From contig CAKVAL010000029.1 of assembly GCA_934725085.1 (NCBI GenBank), positions 1 through 21,437 on the forward strand: a stretch of DNA of 21,437 nucleotides. The letters are read 5' to 3'. Below the pieces are notes generated by a model. The model was not told where the DNA came from. It saw nothing but the letters and a program-made list of their open reading frames with translations, and did not search any database. Of this stretch, positions 1 through 8,298 are shown in pieces. The DNA comes from an uncultured Erysipelotrichaceae bacterium. Lineage in GTDB: Bacteria > Bacillota_I > Bacilli_A > Erysipelotrichales > Erysipelotrichaceae. The position numbers and the translations under genes were made by a program. Positions within the stretch are counted from its first letter, which is position 1. Each line of letters begins with the position of its first letter.

Positions 1-17
1 TTTCTATAAGTATACAA

Positions 18-69
18 AAACCCAAGGATGGGTTACACCTTTTTATTTGAGTGTCCACTCCTTGGGTTT
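18..69. repeat. Long imperfect hairpin / inverted repeat at left edge
   Basis: An 11-bp perfect inverted repeat (AAACCCAAGGA at 18-28, TCCTTGGGTTT at 59-69) encloses about 30 bases. The interior can extend the stem through GG..ACAC pairing with GTGT..CC across a 2-nt bulge. No good T-tract follows on the plus strand; on the minus strand a run of five T follows, but no minus-strand gene ends there. It may be the terminator of a gene upstream of the window, the end of a mobile element, or a dispersed hairpin repeat. The structure is seen directly; its identity is unknown. Confidence 0.6.
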
Positions 70-131
70 CAGTTTATAAAAAGGCTTTTTTTAATGTAGG
101 AATTTTAAGTTTTGGCGGCAATTATATAGTG

Positions 132-575
132 ATGATTAAAAAATATTTATTACTATGTATCTTTATTTTGATACTTATTTATTCCATCTTTAGTAATTTC
201 TTTGTTTCTAAAAGTATTGATGATAAGAAAATTAAGGTTAAAGTAAATGATCAAGAGTACTCTGTTGATGTTGGTACTACTTATAAGGAATTAAAAGAAG
301 AATATGATTTAGATGCTTCTAGTAATGTGGCTGATGAGGCTATCTTATATGAAAATCAAGAAGTAGATAATAATGATAATACTGGAAAGATTTCTATTAA
401 TAAGGCTACTTATGAGGAATTAATTACTTTACCAGGCATTGGGCCTAAGACTGCTGAAAAAATTATTGAATATCGTAATACCTATGGGTCTTTTTGGAGT
501 TTAGAAGATATTAAGAAGGTAAAGGGAATAGGGGATAAGAAGTATGCAAAGCTTAAAGAATATATTACTATTTAG
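132..575 (+). CDS. comEA: ComEA-like competence DNA-binding protein
   Basis: Membrane-anchored DNA receptor for transformation: ComEA binds incoming double-stranded DNA outside the membrane and passes it to the ComEC channel. The 147-residue protein starts with a short hydrophobic anchor (MIKKYLLLCIFILILIYSIF). A small domain (about residues 30-65) resembles the SLBB-like part of Gram-positive ComEA. A helix-hairpin-helix pair fills the C-terminus (about 85-147), with ISINKATYEELITLPGIG and a second GIG turn (KVKGIGDKKYAKLKEYI). I chose ATG 132 because the anchor begins there; an in-frame GTG sits directly before it at 129, and longer upstream forms run into the left-edge hairpin. The ribosome-binding site is weak. 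It overlaps comEC by 32 bases, so the pair is probably co-translated. Identification is firm from family architecture and the partner gene. Confidence 0.9.
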   Translation: MIKKYLLLCIFILILIYSIFSNFFVSKSIDDKKIKVKVNDQEYSVDVGTTYKELKEEYDLDASSNVADEAILYENQEVDNNDNTGKISINKATYEELITLPGIGPKTAEKIIEYRNTYGSFWSLEDIKKVKGIGDKKYAKLKEYITI

Positions 576-2241
576 GCTTACAGTCTTATTTTTCTTGAAT
601 GTTTATTTTAAGAATATCTTTATTCTTATTTTTAGTCTTTTTATATTGTTTTTAATTGATAAGAAAGAAAGTGTAATCCTTATTATTATATTGTTGATTT
701 CACTTGTTCATTTTGATATACCCACTATTGGTTATGTAAGTAGAGTTAAGGATGGAATTGCGATTATCAATAATTGTGAAGTAGATGATTTAGGGTATGA
801 AGTTGGTGATTTTATTTTAAATGAACATGTATATAAAAATACACCATATAAAGTATCGTTGAATCATTTAAATAGTTTTGATAAGGATGTAAGCAATTTG
901 TTTAAGAAGATCTTATTTAATGATTATGTAAGTGATATTGATTTATTGTTTAATATCGGTTATGGTTTTGGCTTGTATTTTTTATTAAGAAAAATCTTTG
1001 ATAAGAATAAATATTTATCATTATTTTTATTGTTTATCTATTCGATATTCTTTGACTTTGAACTTAAATTATTATTCTTGATTATTGACTTTATACTATC
1101 TTTCTTTGAAGTAGACAATATAAATAATCTATCGATTAAGATAATTGTAATAACGTTAATAGATATAAATTTATTTCTTAATTATTCAATATTGTTGACG
1201 CTTATATTTTCTTTTATTTATAAGACCAATTATTATAAGAGTAAGTTTTTAATAGGCTTAGTTCAATCTTTTTTCTTTGGGCAAGTAAACATCTTGAGCT
1301 GTCTTGTTTATAATTGGTACTTAAATATTAGAATATTTATATTTATTATTTCTTTATTCAGCTTTGTGTGTCCTTTATTATTACCGATTTATTTATTAGT
1401 AATGAAAGTGTTATCTTGTATCATATATATCTTTTTAATCAGTATAAGAGGCAAAATATCGATTATTACCTTAATGATTCTTTTAATAAGTTATCTATTT
1501 GGTATAAAGAAAGATTATCAATTATATCTATTATTACTAATGTGTTTGTTGACATTAAATAATCCCATTAAACATGTAACTTTTATCGATGTAGAGCAAG
1601 GTGATGCAACTTTAATATCAAATTTAAATTATAAGATTTTGATTGATACGGGTTCTGCATACAATTATCACAAATTAAAGAAAACTTTATATGAGGAAGG
1701 AGTGTATACCTTAGATTACTTATTAATATCACATAATGATGAAGATCACTGTGGTAATGTAGATAATTTGATGAGAGATTTTAAAATTAAGAAGATTGTC
1801 TATGATAAATATGATATTGCGTATAAAGATTTATATTTTAACTGTTTAGATGTAGGTATTTTTGACAATGATAATGATAATTCTGTTGTTTATTATTTAG
1901 ATCTTAATGACTATTCTTTTCTTTTTACAGGTGATATTTCTAAGAATGTTGAAAGCTTGATTGTGAATAGGTATGCATTAGATAAGGTAAATTGTCTTAA
2001 GGTGTCTCATCACGGTAGTGCAACTGGAACTTCAAGTTATTTTGTGGGTAAGATACTACCTGATTATGCGATTATTTCAACCAATGGGAAATATAATCAT
2101 CCTCACAAGGAAACGCTTGATACTTTAAATTCTTATCTAGTTGATATCTTAATTACTAAGGAACTTGGTAATATTAAGTTTATTTTTATAGGAAATTTGA
2201 AGTATTTAAGTTATAAAAATCAAATAATCGTTCTCAAATAA
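544..2241 (+). CDS. comEC: ComEC/Rec2 DNA-uptake channel with metallo-beta-lactamase domain
   Basis: Polytopic membrane channel that carries single-stranded DNA into the cytoplasm during transformation. The N-terminal two thirds (to about residue 335) is a run of very hydrophobic helices, matching the competence domain. The C-terminal metallo-beta-lactamase-like domain starts near residue 344 (HVTFIDVEQGDATLI). It carries the metal motif HNDEDH (397-402), TGD (D464), SHHGS (489-490) and HPH (519-521), so the nuclease-like site looks intact. At 565 residues it is shorter than many ComEC proteins of about 700-770; the soluble N-terminal OB-like part looks small. ATG 544 lies inside comEA with a good GGGGAT Shine-Dalgarno 9 bases upstream. 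The SARP-type gene follows with no real gap. Confidence 0.92.
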   Translation: MQSLKNILLFRLTVLFFLNVYFKNIFILIFSLFILFLIDKKESVILIIILLISLVHFDIPTIGYVSRVKDGIAIINNCEVDDLGYEVGDFILNEHVYKNTPYKVSLNHLNSFDKDVSNLFKKILFNDYVSDIDLLFNIGYGFGLYFLLRKIFDKNKYLSLFLLFIYSIFFDFELKLLFLIIDFILSFFEVDNINNLSIKIIVITLIDINLFLNYSILLTLIFSFIYKTNYYKSKFLIGLVQSFFFGQVNILSCLVYNWYLNIRIFIFIISLFSFVCPLLLPIYLLVMKVLSCIIYIFLISIRGKISIITLMILLISYLFGIKKDYQLYLLLLMCLLTLNNPIKHVTFIDVEQGDATLISNLNYKILIDTGSAYNYHKLKKTLYEEGVYTLDYLLISHNDEDHCGNVDNLMRDFKIKKIVYDKYDIAYKDLYFNCLDVGIFDNDNDNSVVYYLDLNDYSFLFTGDISKNVESLIVNRYALDKVNCLKVSHHGSATGTSSYFVGKILPDYAIISTNGKYNHPHKETLDTLNSYLVDILITKELGNIKFIFIGNLKYLSYKNQIIVLK

Positions 2242-2265
2242 TTGTTTTATATATATAATCTAGGT

Positions 2266-3366
2266 ATGAAAGAGTTATATTTTAAGTTTTTAGGCCCTAT
2301 TAGTTTGAAAAATTCTAATGGGGAGTATGAAGAAATCATAATGGAGAAACAGCCATTATTGTTGTTGGCGTATTTATTATTTAACCACAAAAATAAAGTT
2401 GCTAAAGAGACTTTATTTGAGGCTTTTTGGTCAAAGAGTACCAATCCTGAGAATGCGATTAAGTTTGGCATATTTAGATTAAGAAAGGCATTAGAGAAAA
2501 TTCCTGAGTTGTCAGATAAAAACTTCATTATCAGTTCCAATGGTTATTATTACATCAACAAGGACTACAAAATATATCTAGATGTCGAAGATTTTAATAG
2601 TATTCTAACTAATGCAAAAGTGAATAATGATTTCAACTTATATAAAGAAGTAATCGAAACATATAACGGTGATTTTTTATATGGACTAGAGTTTGATTAT
2701 ATAAAGCCATATCGTACATATTATCTAGATCAATTCTGTGATGTAGCTGAGTTTTTATCTGAACGTTATTTACATTATATGAAATATCAAGAATGCATCG
2801 AAGTATGCAATAAGGCTCTTAAGTTTAGACCCTTTAGCGAAAAGATAATTCTTACTTATTTTGAAGCTTTAATTAAATTGGGTAAGGCTGATGAAATAGA
2901 TGATATCTACGAAGATATTTTGCGTCAAGCAAGAAAAAGAAAATATAACTCATTACTTATTAATAAAGATACGATTGCAGATTTAATTAATAATTGCAGT
3001 ACTAATATTGTGATTGATATAAAAGATAATGACACTGCTTATGGTCCATATCTTGTAGATAAGCATAATTTTTTATCAATCATGGAGTCTGATAGAAGAC
3101 TAATGAATCGTTATGGTTTATCTTTCTATTTGTTTGATTTTGAACTTGTTAGCGATGAAGTTAGTATTTCTGACTTTTTAAACGTTGTTTCTTTAACTTT
3201 AAGAAGCACGGATACTATTTATACTGATAAGAATCATATTTATTCTATTTCGGCTCTTAAAAAGAGTGGTGATCATGAATTCTTATATAGTCGTATAATC
3301 GTTGGCATGTCTTTAAAATATAATAAAGATTCTTTTAAAATCAAATATACTTATAGACCACTTTAA
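2266..3366 (+). CDS. SARP/BTAD-family regulator with degenerate cyclase-like C-terminus
   Basis: Probable transcription factor of 366 residues. The first about 95 residues form a winged helix of the OmpR/SARP type (KQPLLLLAYLL, then NAIKFGIFRLRKAL). A helical bacterial transcriptional activation domain rich in TPR-like helices follows (about 100-240). The last about 110 residues (GPYLVDKHNFLSIMESDRR, then YGLSFYLFDFE, LRSTDTIYTDKNHIYSI) resemble the decayed GGDEF-like tail found on many clostridial BTAD proteins; no GGDEF signature or metal site remains. ATG 2266 is preferred because the conserved beta-strand MKELYFKFLG starts there; a TTG at 2242 would add eight residues. It starts 24 bases after comEC and precedes the pilus genes, so it probably controls one or both. 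Its DNA target is unknown. Confidence 0.75.
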   Translation: MKELYFKFLGPISLKNSNGEYEEIIMEKQPLLLLAYLLFNHKNKVAKETLFEAFWSKSTNPENAIKFGIFRLRKALEKIPELSDKNFIISSNGYYYINKDYKIYLDVEDFNSILTNAKVNNDFNLYKEVIETYNGDFLYGLEFDYIKPYRTYYLDQFCDVAEFLSERYLHYMKYQECIEVCNKALKFRPFSEKIILTYFEALIKLGKADEIDDIYEDILRQARKRKYNSLLINKDTIADLINNCSTNIVIDIKDNDTAYGPYLVDKHNFLSIMESDRRLMNRYGLSFYLFDFELVSDEVSISDFLNVVSLTLRSTDTIYTDKNHIYSISALKKSGDHEFLYSRIIVGMSLKYNKDSFKIKYTYRPL

Positions 3367-3405
3367 TATTGGTTATAAAATACGCTATAATTGTATGATG
3401 AGGGG
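3364..3405 (+). promoter_or_regulatory. Possible promoter and Shine-Dalgarno before pilB
   Basis: A TATAAT -10 box (3386-3391) sits in the short gap after the regulator, followed by GATGAGGGG (3397-3405) as Shine-Dalgarno for the ATG at 3416. The best -35 at normal spacing is poor (TTAATA-like, about 3363), so this may be a weak internal promoter that lets the pilus genes run separately from comEA/comEC. Confidence 0.35.
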
Positions 3406-3415
3406 TTAAATATAT

Positions 3416-5107
3416 ATGAAGAATAAAAGATTAGGAGAAATGTTAGTTGATGCTCATATACTTAGTCAGGATAAAGTAGAGGAAGCTGTTAAGTTACAGG
3501 CAAATAGTGGTAAAAGACTAGGCGCTGTTTTACTTGAAAATGGTTATATCACTGAGACACAATTAATTGATGTTTTAAAGATACAATTAGGTATCGATTT
3601 TATAGATGTAAATAAGGAGACAATTGATCCTTCAATGGCTTCAATTGTACCTAAGTCAATAGCGGAACAGTATCATGTTGTTCCTATTAAGCTTGAAAAG
3701 GACAAGCTAATTTTAGCGATGGAAGACCCTCTTAATTTCCGTGCTCTAGAGGCTGTTAAACAAATAACTAAATATAAAGTAACCCCATATATCGCTTATG
3801 CTAGTGCTGTTGAAAGAGCTATTTTAGTCTTGTATGAAAATGAAGGTGCAAGTATTGCGATAGAACAGATGAAACAGGAAAGGGGCATCGATGCAACGTT
3901 TGAGGAAGTTGCTAAACAAAGTGATGTCGCTTCTAAAAGTAGTGCTGCTCCAACTGTTAAGCTAGTTAATTCAATTTTGGAAAGATCTTTAGCCGAAGGT
4001 GCTAGTGATATTCATATTGAACCTAGAGAAAATGATATGGTTGTTCGTATCAGAGTTGATGGTAGACTAAATCAAATGCTTACTATTCCAAAAGGTTTAC
4101 AAGATGCGGTTATTTCTCGTTTTAAGATTATGTCTGAGATGAATATTACTGAGCATCGTATTCCACAGGATGGTAGAGCTCAAATGACATCTAGTGATGG
4201 CAATGTAGTAGACTTGCGTCTTTCTTCTTTACCTACTATTTATGGTGAAAAGATTGTTATTCGTATTTTAACAAGAGATAAGAATTCTTTAACACGTACT
4301 GGTATTGGTATTACTGAAAAGGATAATGAAAGATTCTCTCGTATTTTAAAGAATTCATCTGGCTTAATTATGATTGTTGGTCCAACAGGTTCTGGTAAGA
4401 CTAGTACTTTATATACCATGATTGAAGAATTAAAGTCTGAGACTGTTAATATGATTTCTTTGGAAGATCCAGTAGAATTTCAAATTGAAGGAGTTACTCA
4501 GGTGGCGATTAATGAGAAGATTGGACTAACTTTTGCGAGTGCTTTGCGTTCTTGTTTAAGACAAGACCCAGATATTATTTCAATTGGTGAAATTAGAGAT
4601 GGTGAAACTGCTTCTATTGCCTTACGTGCAGCTATGACTGGTCACTTGGTTTTAACTACTGTACATACAGAGGATGCGGTTAGCGCTATTGATAGATTAA
4701 GAGATTTAGGAGTAGAGCCATATTTAATCGGTGGTTCTTTGCGTGGTGTTGTTTCACAACGTCTAGTTCGTAAGATTTGTCCAAATTGTAAAGAAGAATA
4801 TGTTCCAGATTCTGAAATTATAGATTTAGCTGGTATCAATCCTTTAAATAAACATTTTTATAAGGGAAAGGGTTGTTATATGTGTTTTGATAGTGGTTAT
4901 AAGGGTAGAACTGGTGTTTTTGAAATATTAACTATCGATTCTTTCTTGCGTGATCAAATTTCTAAGGGTATTAATGGTAATGAACTTAGAAAATTAGTAA
5001 GTGAAAGAGGTAGTTTTACTCCAATGATTGTCAATGGTAGAGATTTAGTAGAAAAGGGCGTTACAACAGTCGATGAGATTGTTGATAATGTAGTTACGGT
5101 AGAATAA
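3416..5107 (+). CDS. pilB: Type IV pilus / type II secretion assembly ATPase with MshEN domain
   Basis: Cytoplasmic hexameric motor that powers pilin assembly. The N-terminal MshEN (GspE_N) domain has two tandem motif copies, RLGEMLVDAHILSQDKVEEA (5-24, continuing to Q28) and RLGAVLLENGYITETQLIDV (34-53, continuing to Q57); this motif class binds c-di-GMP in MshE-type ATPases. The ATPase core has Walker A GPTGSGKT (322-329), an atypical Walker B region DPDIISIGEIRD (384-395), and the His box TGHLVLTTVHTEDA. A zinc tetracysteine follows (C455, C458, C487, C490). At 563 residues it is full-length PilB/GspE and much longer than Bacillus ComGA. It is 2 bases from pilC and beside a c-di-GMP enzyme gene. 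No pilin or prepilin peptidase lies in this window, so whether the machine is a pilus, a DNA-uptake pseudopilus or a secreton is open. Confidence 0.93.
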   Translation: MKNKRLGEMLVDAHILSQDKVEEAVKLQANSGKRLGAVLLENGYITETQLIDVLKIQLGIDFIDVNKETIDPSMASIVPKSIAEQYHVVPIKLEKDKLILAMEDPLNFRALEAVKQITKYKVTPYIAYASAVERAILVLYENEGASIAIEQMKQERGIDATFEEVAKQSDVASKSSAAPTVKLVNSILERSLAEGASDIHIEPRENDMVVRIRVDGRLNQMLTIPKGLQDAVISRFKIMSEMNITEHRIPQDGRAQMTSSDGNVVDLRLSSLPTIYGEKIVIRILTRDKNSLTRTGIGITEKDNERFSRILKNSSGLIMIVGPTGSGKTSTLYTMIEELKSETVNMISLEDPVEFQIEGVTQVAINEKIGLTFASALRSCLRQDPDIISIGEIRDGETASIALRAAMTGHLVLTTVHTEDAVSAIDRLRDLGVEPYLIGGSLRGVVSQRLVRKICPNCKEEYVPDSEIIDLAGINPLNKHFYKGKGCYMCFDSGYKGRTGVFEILTIDSFLRDQISKGINGNELRKLVSERGSFTPMIVNGRDLVEKGVTTVDEIVDNVVTVE

Positions 5108-5109
5108 TT

Positions 5110-6321
5110 ATGATTAGTTATAAGTATTCTGCTCTTTCAAAAGATGGTGTCAAGGTTAAGGGTGTTATTGATGCTGTTGATGAATATGATGCGATAGAAA
5201 AGATTAAGTCAAACAATTCAATTGTCTTGGATATTGAAGCTATTAAAAATAGTAGTCTTAATAGTATTTTAAATGCGGAGATTAATCCTAAGGTTAAGAT
5301 AAAGCCTTTAGCTGTTATGTGTTCACAGTTTGCGATTATATTAAACGCAGGCACACCAATTGATGTGACTATTAAGATGATTGCTGGTCAAACACAGGAT
5401 AAGAAATTGAAGAAGATTCTAGATAATGTCTATTTAGATGTTACTCATGGTAGTAGTGTTGAGGCTGCTTTTAGAAAGAATGCTAAAGCATTGCCGCCGG
5501 TCTTTTTAGAGACTTTAAAGGCTGGTGAAAAATCAGGTAAATTAGCTACAAGTTTTGAGAATATGCAAATTTATTTTGAGAATTCATTTAAGAATAAACA
5601 AAAATTAAAATCAGCTACTACCTATCCTATCTTTGTCTTATGTGTTGCGGTAGTTGTTGTAATAGTAGTAATGGTTAAGGTTATTCCTACTTTAACAAGT
5701 GTCTTTGCAGAACTAGGTGGTGAACTTCCTATGATTACCCAAGTTTTAATTAATGTCTCTGATTGGTTTGGCAAGTACTGGATGTTACTACTTGGTATTA
5801 TCTTTTTACTATATATTATTTATAAGGTTTATGTATCAAATGAAGATAATAAGATTAGGGTTGCGGAAAAGAGTTTAAATATTCCAATAATTGGTAATAT
5901 CAATCTTTTAAGTAATTCTCAAGAATTTGCATGTACGATGTCTACTTTATTAGATGCTGGTTTAACTGTTTCTGAGGCTTTAAGAACTACTTCTAAGTGT
6001 TTAACTAATGCTGCATTAAGTAAAGAAATTTATGCAATGGCTGAGAAGATTGATACTGGTTCTTCTTTAAGTGAGACTATGTCTAATAGCAAGTATTTGC
6101 CTCTTACTTTAAAGGAAATGTGTGGCATTGGTGAAAAAAGTGGTGAGTTAGTGTCTACTTTAAAGACAATTGGTGATTATTATACAAATGAGGCTGATTA
6201 TGCGACTAAGGCAGCTTTGGCTAAGCTTGAGCCTACGATGTTAATTATATTAGCTATTTTTGCGGGATATATTGTAATGGCTATTTACTTGCCAATGTTT
6301 ACAATGTATAGCATGATGTAG
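5110..6321 (+). CDS. pilC: Type IV pilus / type II secretion inner-membrane platform protein
   Basis: Platform protein that couples the PilB motor to pilin assembly in the membrane. The 403 residues have the expected plan: a short N-terminal region (YKYSALSKDGVKVKGVIDA), one T2SSF helical bundle (about 68-170, FAIILNAGTPIDVTIKMI), membrane helices near 172-196 and 222-242, a second T2SSF bundle (about 270-370, FACTMSTLLDAGLTVSEALR) and a C-terminal helix (LIILAIFAGYIVMAIYLPMF). The second bundle repeats the GEKSGEL signature seen in the first (GEKSGKL). Full length suggests PilC/GspF rather than the shorter ComGB. It starts 2 bases after the pilB stop with a weak ribosome-binding site, so translation is probably coupled. 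Confidence 0.93.
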   Translation: MISYKYSALSKDGVKVKGVIDAVDEYDAIEKIKSNNSIVLDIEAIKNSSLNSILNAEINPKVKIKPLAVMCSQFAIILNAGTPIDVTIKMIAGQTQDKKLKKILDNVYLDVTHGSSVEAAFRKNAKALPPVFLETLKAGEKSGKLATSFENMQIYFENSFKNKQKLKSATTYPIFVLCVAVVVVIVVMVKVIPTLTSVFAELGGELPMITQVLINVSDWFGKYWMLLLGIIFLLYIIYKVYVSNEDNKIRVAEKSLNIPIIGNINLLSNSQEFACTMSTLLDAGLTVSEALRTTSKCLTNAALSKEIYAMAEKIDTGSSLSETMSNSKYLPLTLKEMCGIGEKSGELVSTLKTIGDYYTNEADYATKAALAKLEPTMLIILAIFAGYIVMAIYLPMFTMYSMM

Positions 6322-6330
6322 GGGTTTAAT

Positions 6331-8262
6331 ATGCTTAATGAATTACATTTAACACAAACTGAAGCTGAAGATTTATTAGTCCTTTATCGTTGTATTTTCC
6401 CAATTGCGCGTATTTTAAAAGAAGATGAGGTTAACGGCAAGTGTGCACTTAGTGGTGAAATAATTCCTTGTAAGTGCTATGAATTGTGGAATAAGGATGA
6501 ACCTTGTAGTCATTGTATTTCAATGGATACTTTGAAGACCAAAAAAGATGGCGCAAAATTAGGCTTTGTGGGAGATAGGGTTTATCAGGTTATTTCGAAG
6601 TATTGTACGATAGATGGAAAGCCAGCGGTAATTGAATTAGCTAAGTTGCTTGAATCTAATACTTTTATTGATCCAGAGGCTTATAATTTTCTTTTGGATG
6701 CCAATATTGAATCAGAAACTAGGTTATATACTGATCCTTTGACTACTGCATATAATCGTCTATTTTATGAAAATCATAAAAATGATGTTGTTCATAATAC
6801 AGGGATTGCGATGATTGATGTCGATAATTTTAAGATGTGTAATGATATCTTTGGTCATAAATACGGTGATCAGGTTTTGGTGGAAGTTGTTAAGACTATT
6901 AAAAAGAATATTCGTAGTAATGATGCGATTATCCGTATTGGTGGCGATGAATTTGTTTTGATTGTTGATAATATTTCTGAAGAAAACTTTAAGGTAAAAC
7001 TAGAGAAGATTAAAAAGGATGTAAAGGATGCTTCTATTATTCATGGCAATCATACTAACTTCACTTTGTCTATTGGCGCTCTTGTTGGAGAGGATATAAC
7101 TTTAGCTAGCGCTGTTGATAAGGCTGATAAGTTGATGTATAAGGCTAAGGAAGCTAATGATAAGGTGGTTACTTCTTGGGATAGGGAAGTGGCTAATGTT
7201 GAAATTAAGCATGCTAAGCCTTTGATTCTTATTGTTGATGATGCACTTCTTAATAGATTTACTTTAATGGAATTATTAAAAGATGATTTTGATTTGATTG
7301 AGGCTGAAGATGGTAAGGTTGCCCTGTCTTTAGTTGAAGAATATAATCTAAATATTTCTGCTATTCTTCTTGATATCAATATGCCAAATATGAATGGTTA
7401 TGAATTGTTGGATATACTTAACCGTCGTGGTTTCTTAAGTGATATTCCAGTTATTATGATATCTGGTGAACAGGGTTATGAGGCTATTATGAAGTGTTAT
7501 AACTTAGGGGCTTCGGATTTTGTTTCTAGACCTTTTGTGGCTAGTATTGTTAAGAAGCGTGTTGATAATATCGTTAAATTATATGAGAAACAAAGAAAGT
7601 ATAAGAGTAATATCAAGGAACAAATTGATGAGAATAATAAGATTTCTTTGATGATGACTTCTGTCTTGTCTCATATTGTTGGCTATCGTAACGGTGAGTC
7701 TGGTCCCCATGTTGTTCATGTTGAGAATATTACCGAGATTCTTTTAAATGAATTAACTTTTATTAGTGATAAGTATAGTTTGTCTAAAGAAGACAAGAAG
7801 AATATTGTCAATGCAAGTGCCTTACATGATATTGGTAAGATTGGTGTAGATGAAAAGATTCTTAATAAACCTGGCAAGTTAACTAATGAAGAGTTTGAAG
7901 AGATGAAGAAGCATACAACTATTGGTGCTTCGATGATTGATAATCTTGATGAATTCAAGGATGAACCATTTATTCATTATGTCCATGATATTTGCCGTTG
8001 GCATCATGAGAAATGGGATGGTAGGGGTTATCCAGACCATCTAAAGGGTGATGAGATTCCAATTTGGGCTCAAGTTGTTTCAGTGGCGGATTGTTATGAT
8101 GCGCTAGTTTCACCTAGAGTATATAAACCAGCTTTTAGTCATGAACAAGCTATTAATATGATTATTAATGGTGAATGTGGTCAGTTTAATCCTTTGCTTA
8201 TGGAAGTGTTGAAGTCTTGTGAGAAGCGATTAAAGAATATTCGCGAATATTCTGTAGTATAA
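6331..8262 (+). CDS. Cys-rich PAS-like / GGDEF / receiver / HD-GYP c-di-GMP enzyme
   Basis: Predicted bifunctional c-di-GMP synthase and phosphodiesterase, 643 residues. Residues 1-110 look PAS-like with clustered cysteines (C38, C47, C49, C59, C62). The GGDEF domain (about 132-285) has an intact active site GGDEF (204-208) and an inhibitory RxxD site RSND (195-198), five residues ahead as expected. The receiver (about 297-420) has the acidic pair D303/D304, phospho-acceptor D348 and S378, but the usual KPF lysine is arginine (R400). The HD-GYP domain (about 440-635) has HD (H499, D500) and HHEKWDGRGYP (558-568), so hydrolysis looks possible. The start has AGGGG overlapping the pilC stop. The order pilB-pilC-this gene suggests it sets c-di-GMP for the pilus motor. 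Which activity dominates cannot be told from sequence. Confidence 0.9.
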   Translation: MLNELHLTQTEAEDLLVLYRCIFPIARILKEDEVNGKCALSGEIIPCKCYELWNKDEPCSHCISMDTLKTKKDGAKLGFVGDRVYQVISKYCTIDGKPAVIELAKLLESNTFIDPEAYNFLLDANIESETRLYTDPLTTAYNRLFYENHKNDVVHNTGIAMIDVDNFKMCNDIFGHKYGDQVLVEVVKTIKKNIRSNDAIIRIGGDEFVLIVDNISEENFKVKLEKIKKDVKDASIIHGNHTNFTLSIGALVGEDITLASAVDKADKLMYKAKEANDKVVTSWDREVANVEIKHAKPLILIVDDALLNRFTLMELLKDDFDLIEAEDGKVALSLVEEYNLNISAILLDINMPNMNGYELLDILNRRGFLSDIPVIMISGEQGYEAIMKCYNLGASDFVSRPFVASIVKKRVDNIVKLYEKQRKYKSNIKEQIDENNKISLMMTSVLSHIVGYRNGESGPHVVHVENITEILLNELTFISDKYSLSKEDKKNIVNASALHDIGKIGVDEKILNKPGKLTNEEFEEMKKHTTIGASMIDNLDEFKDEPFIHYVHDICRWHHEKWDGRGYPDHLKGDEIPIWAQVVSVADCYDALVSPRVYKPAFSHEQAINMIINGECGQFNPLLMEVLKSCEKRLKNIREYSVV

Positions 8263-8298
8263 TTTGATGTTGTAAAAAGGTTATATTTTGGGGTAATT

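Noticed and set aside
51..131. N-terminal extension of comEA from position 51
   Set aside because: The extra residues come from the left-edge hairpin and have no comEA-like pattern; the hydrophobic anchor begins at ATG 132.
7101..7116. Third GTTAGC-TAGN-GCTAAC-like site (TTAGCTAGCGCTG)
   Set aside because: It lies inside the GGDEF coding region, has broken outer bases and no promoter next to it; likely chance.
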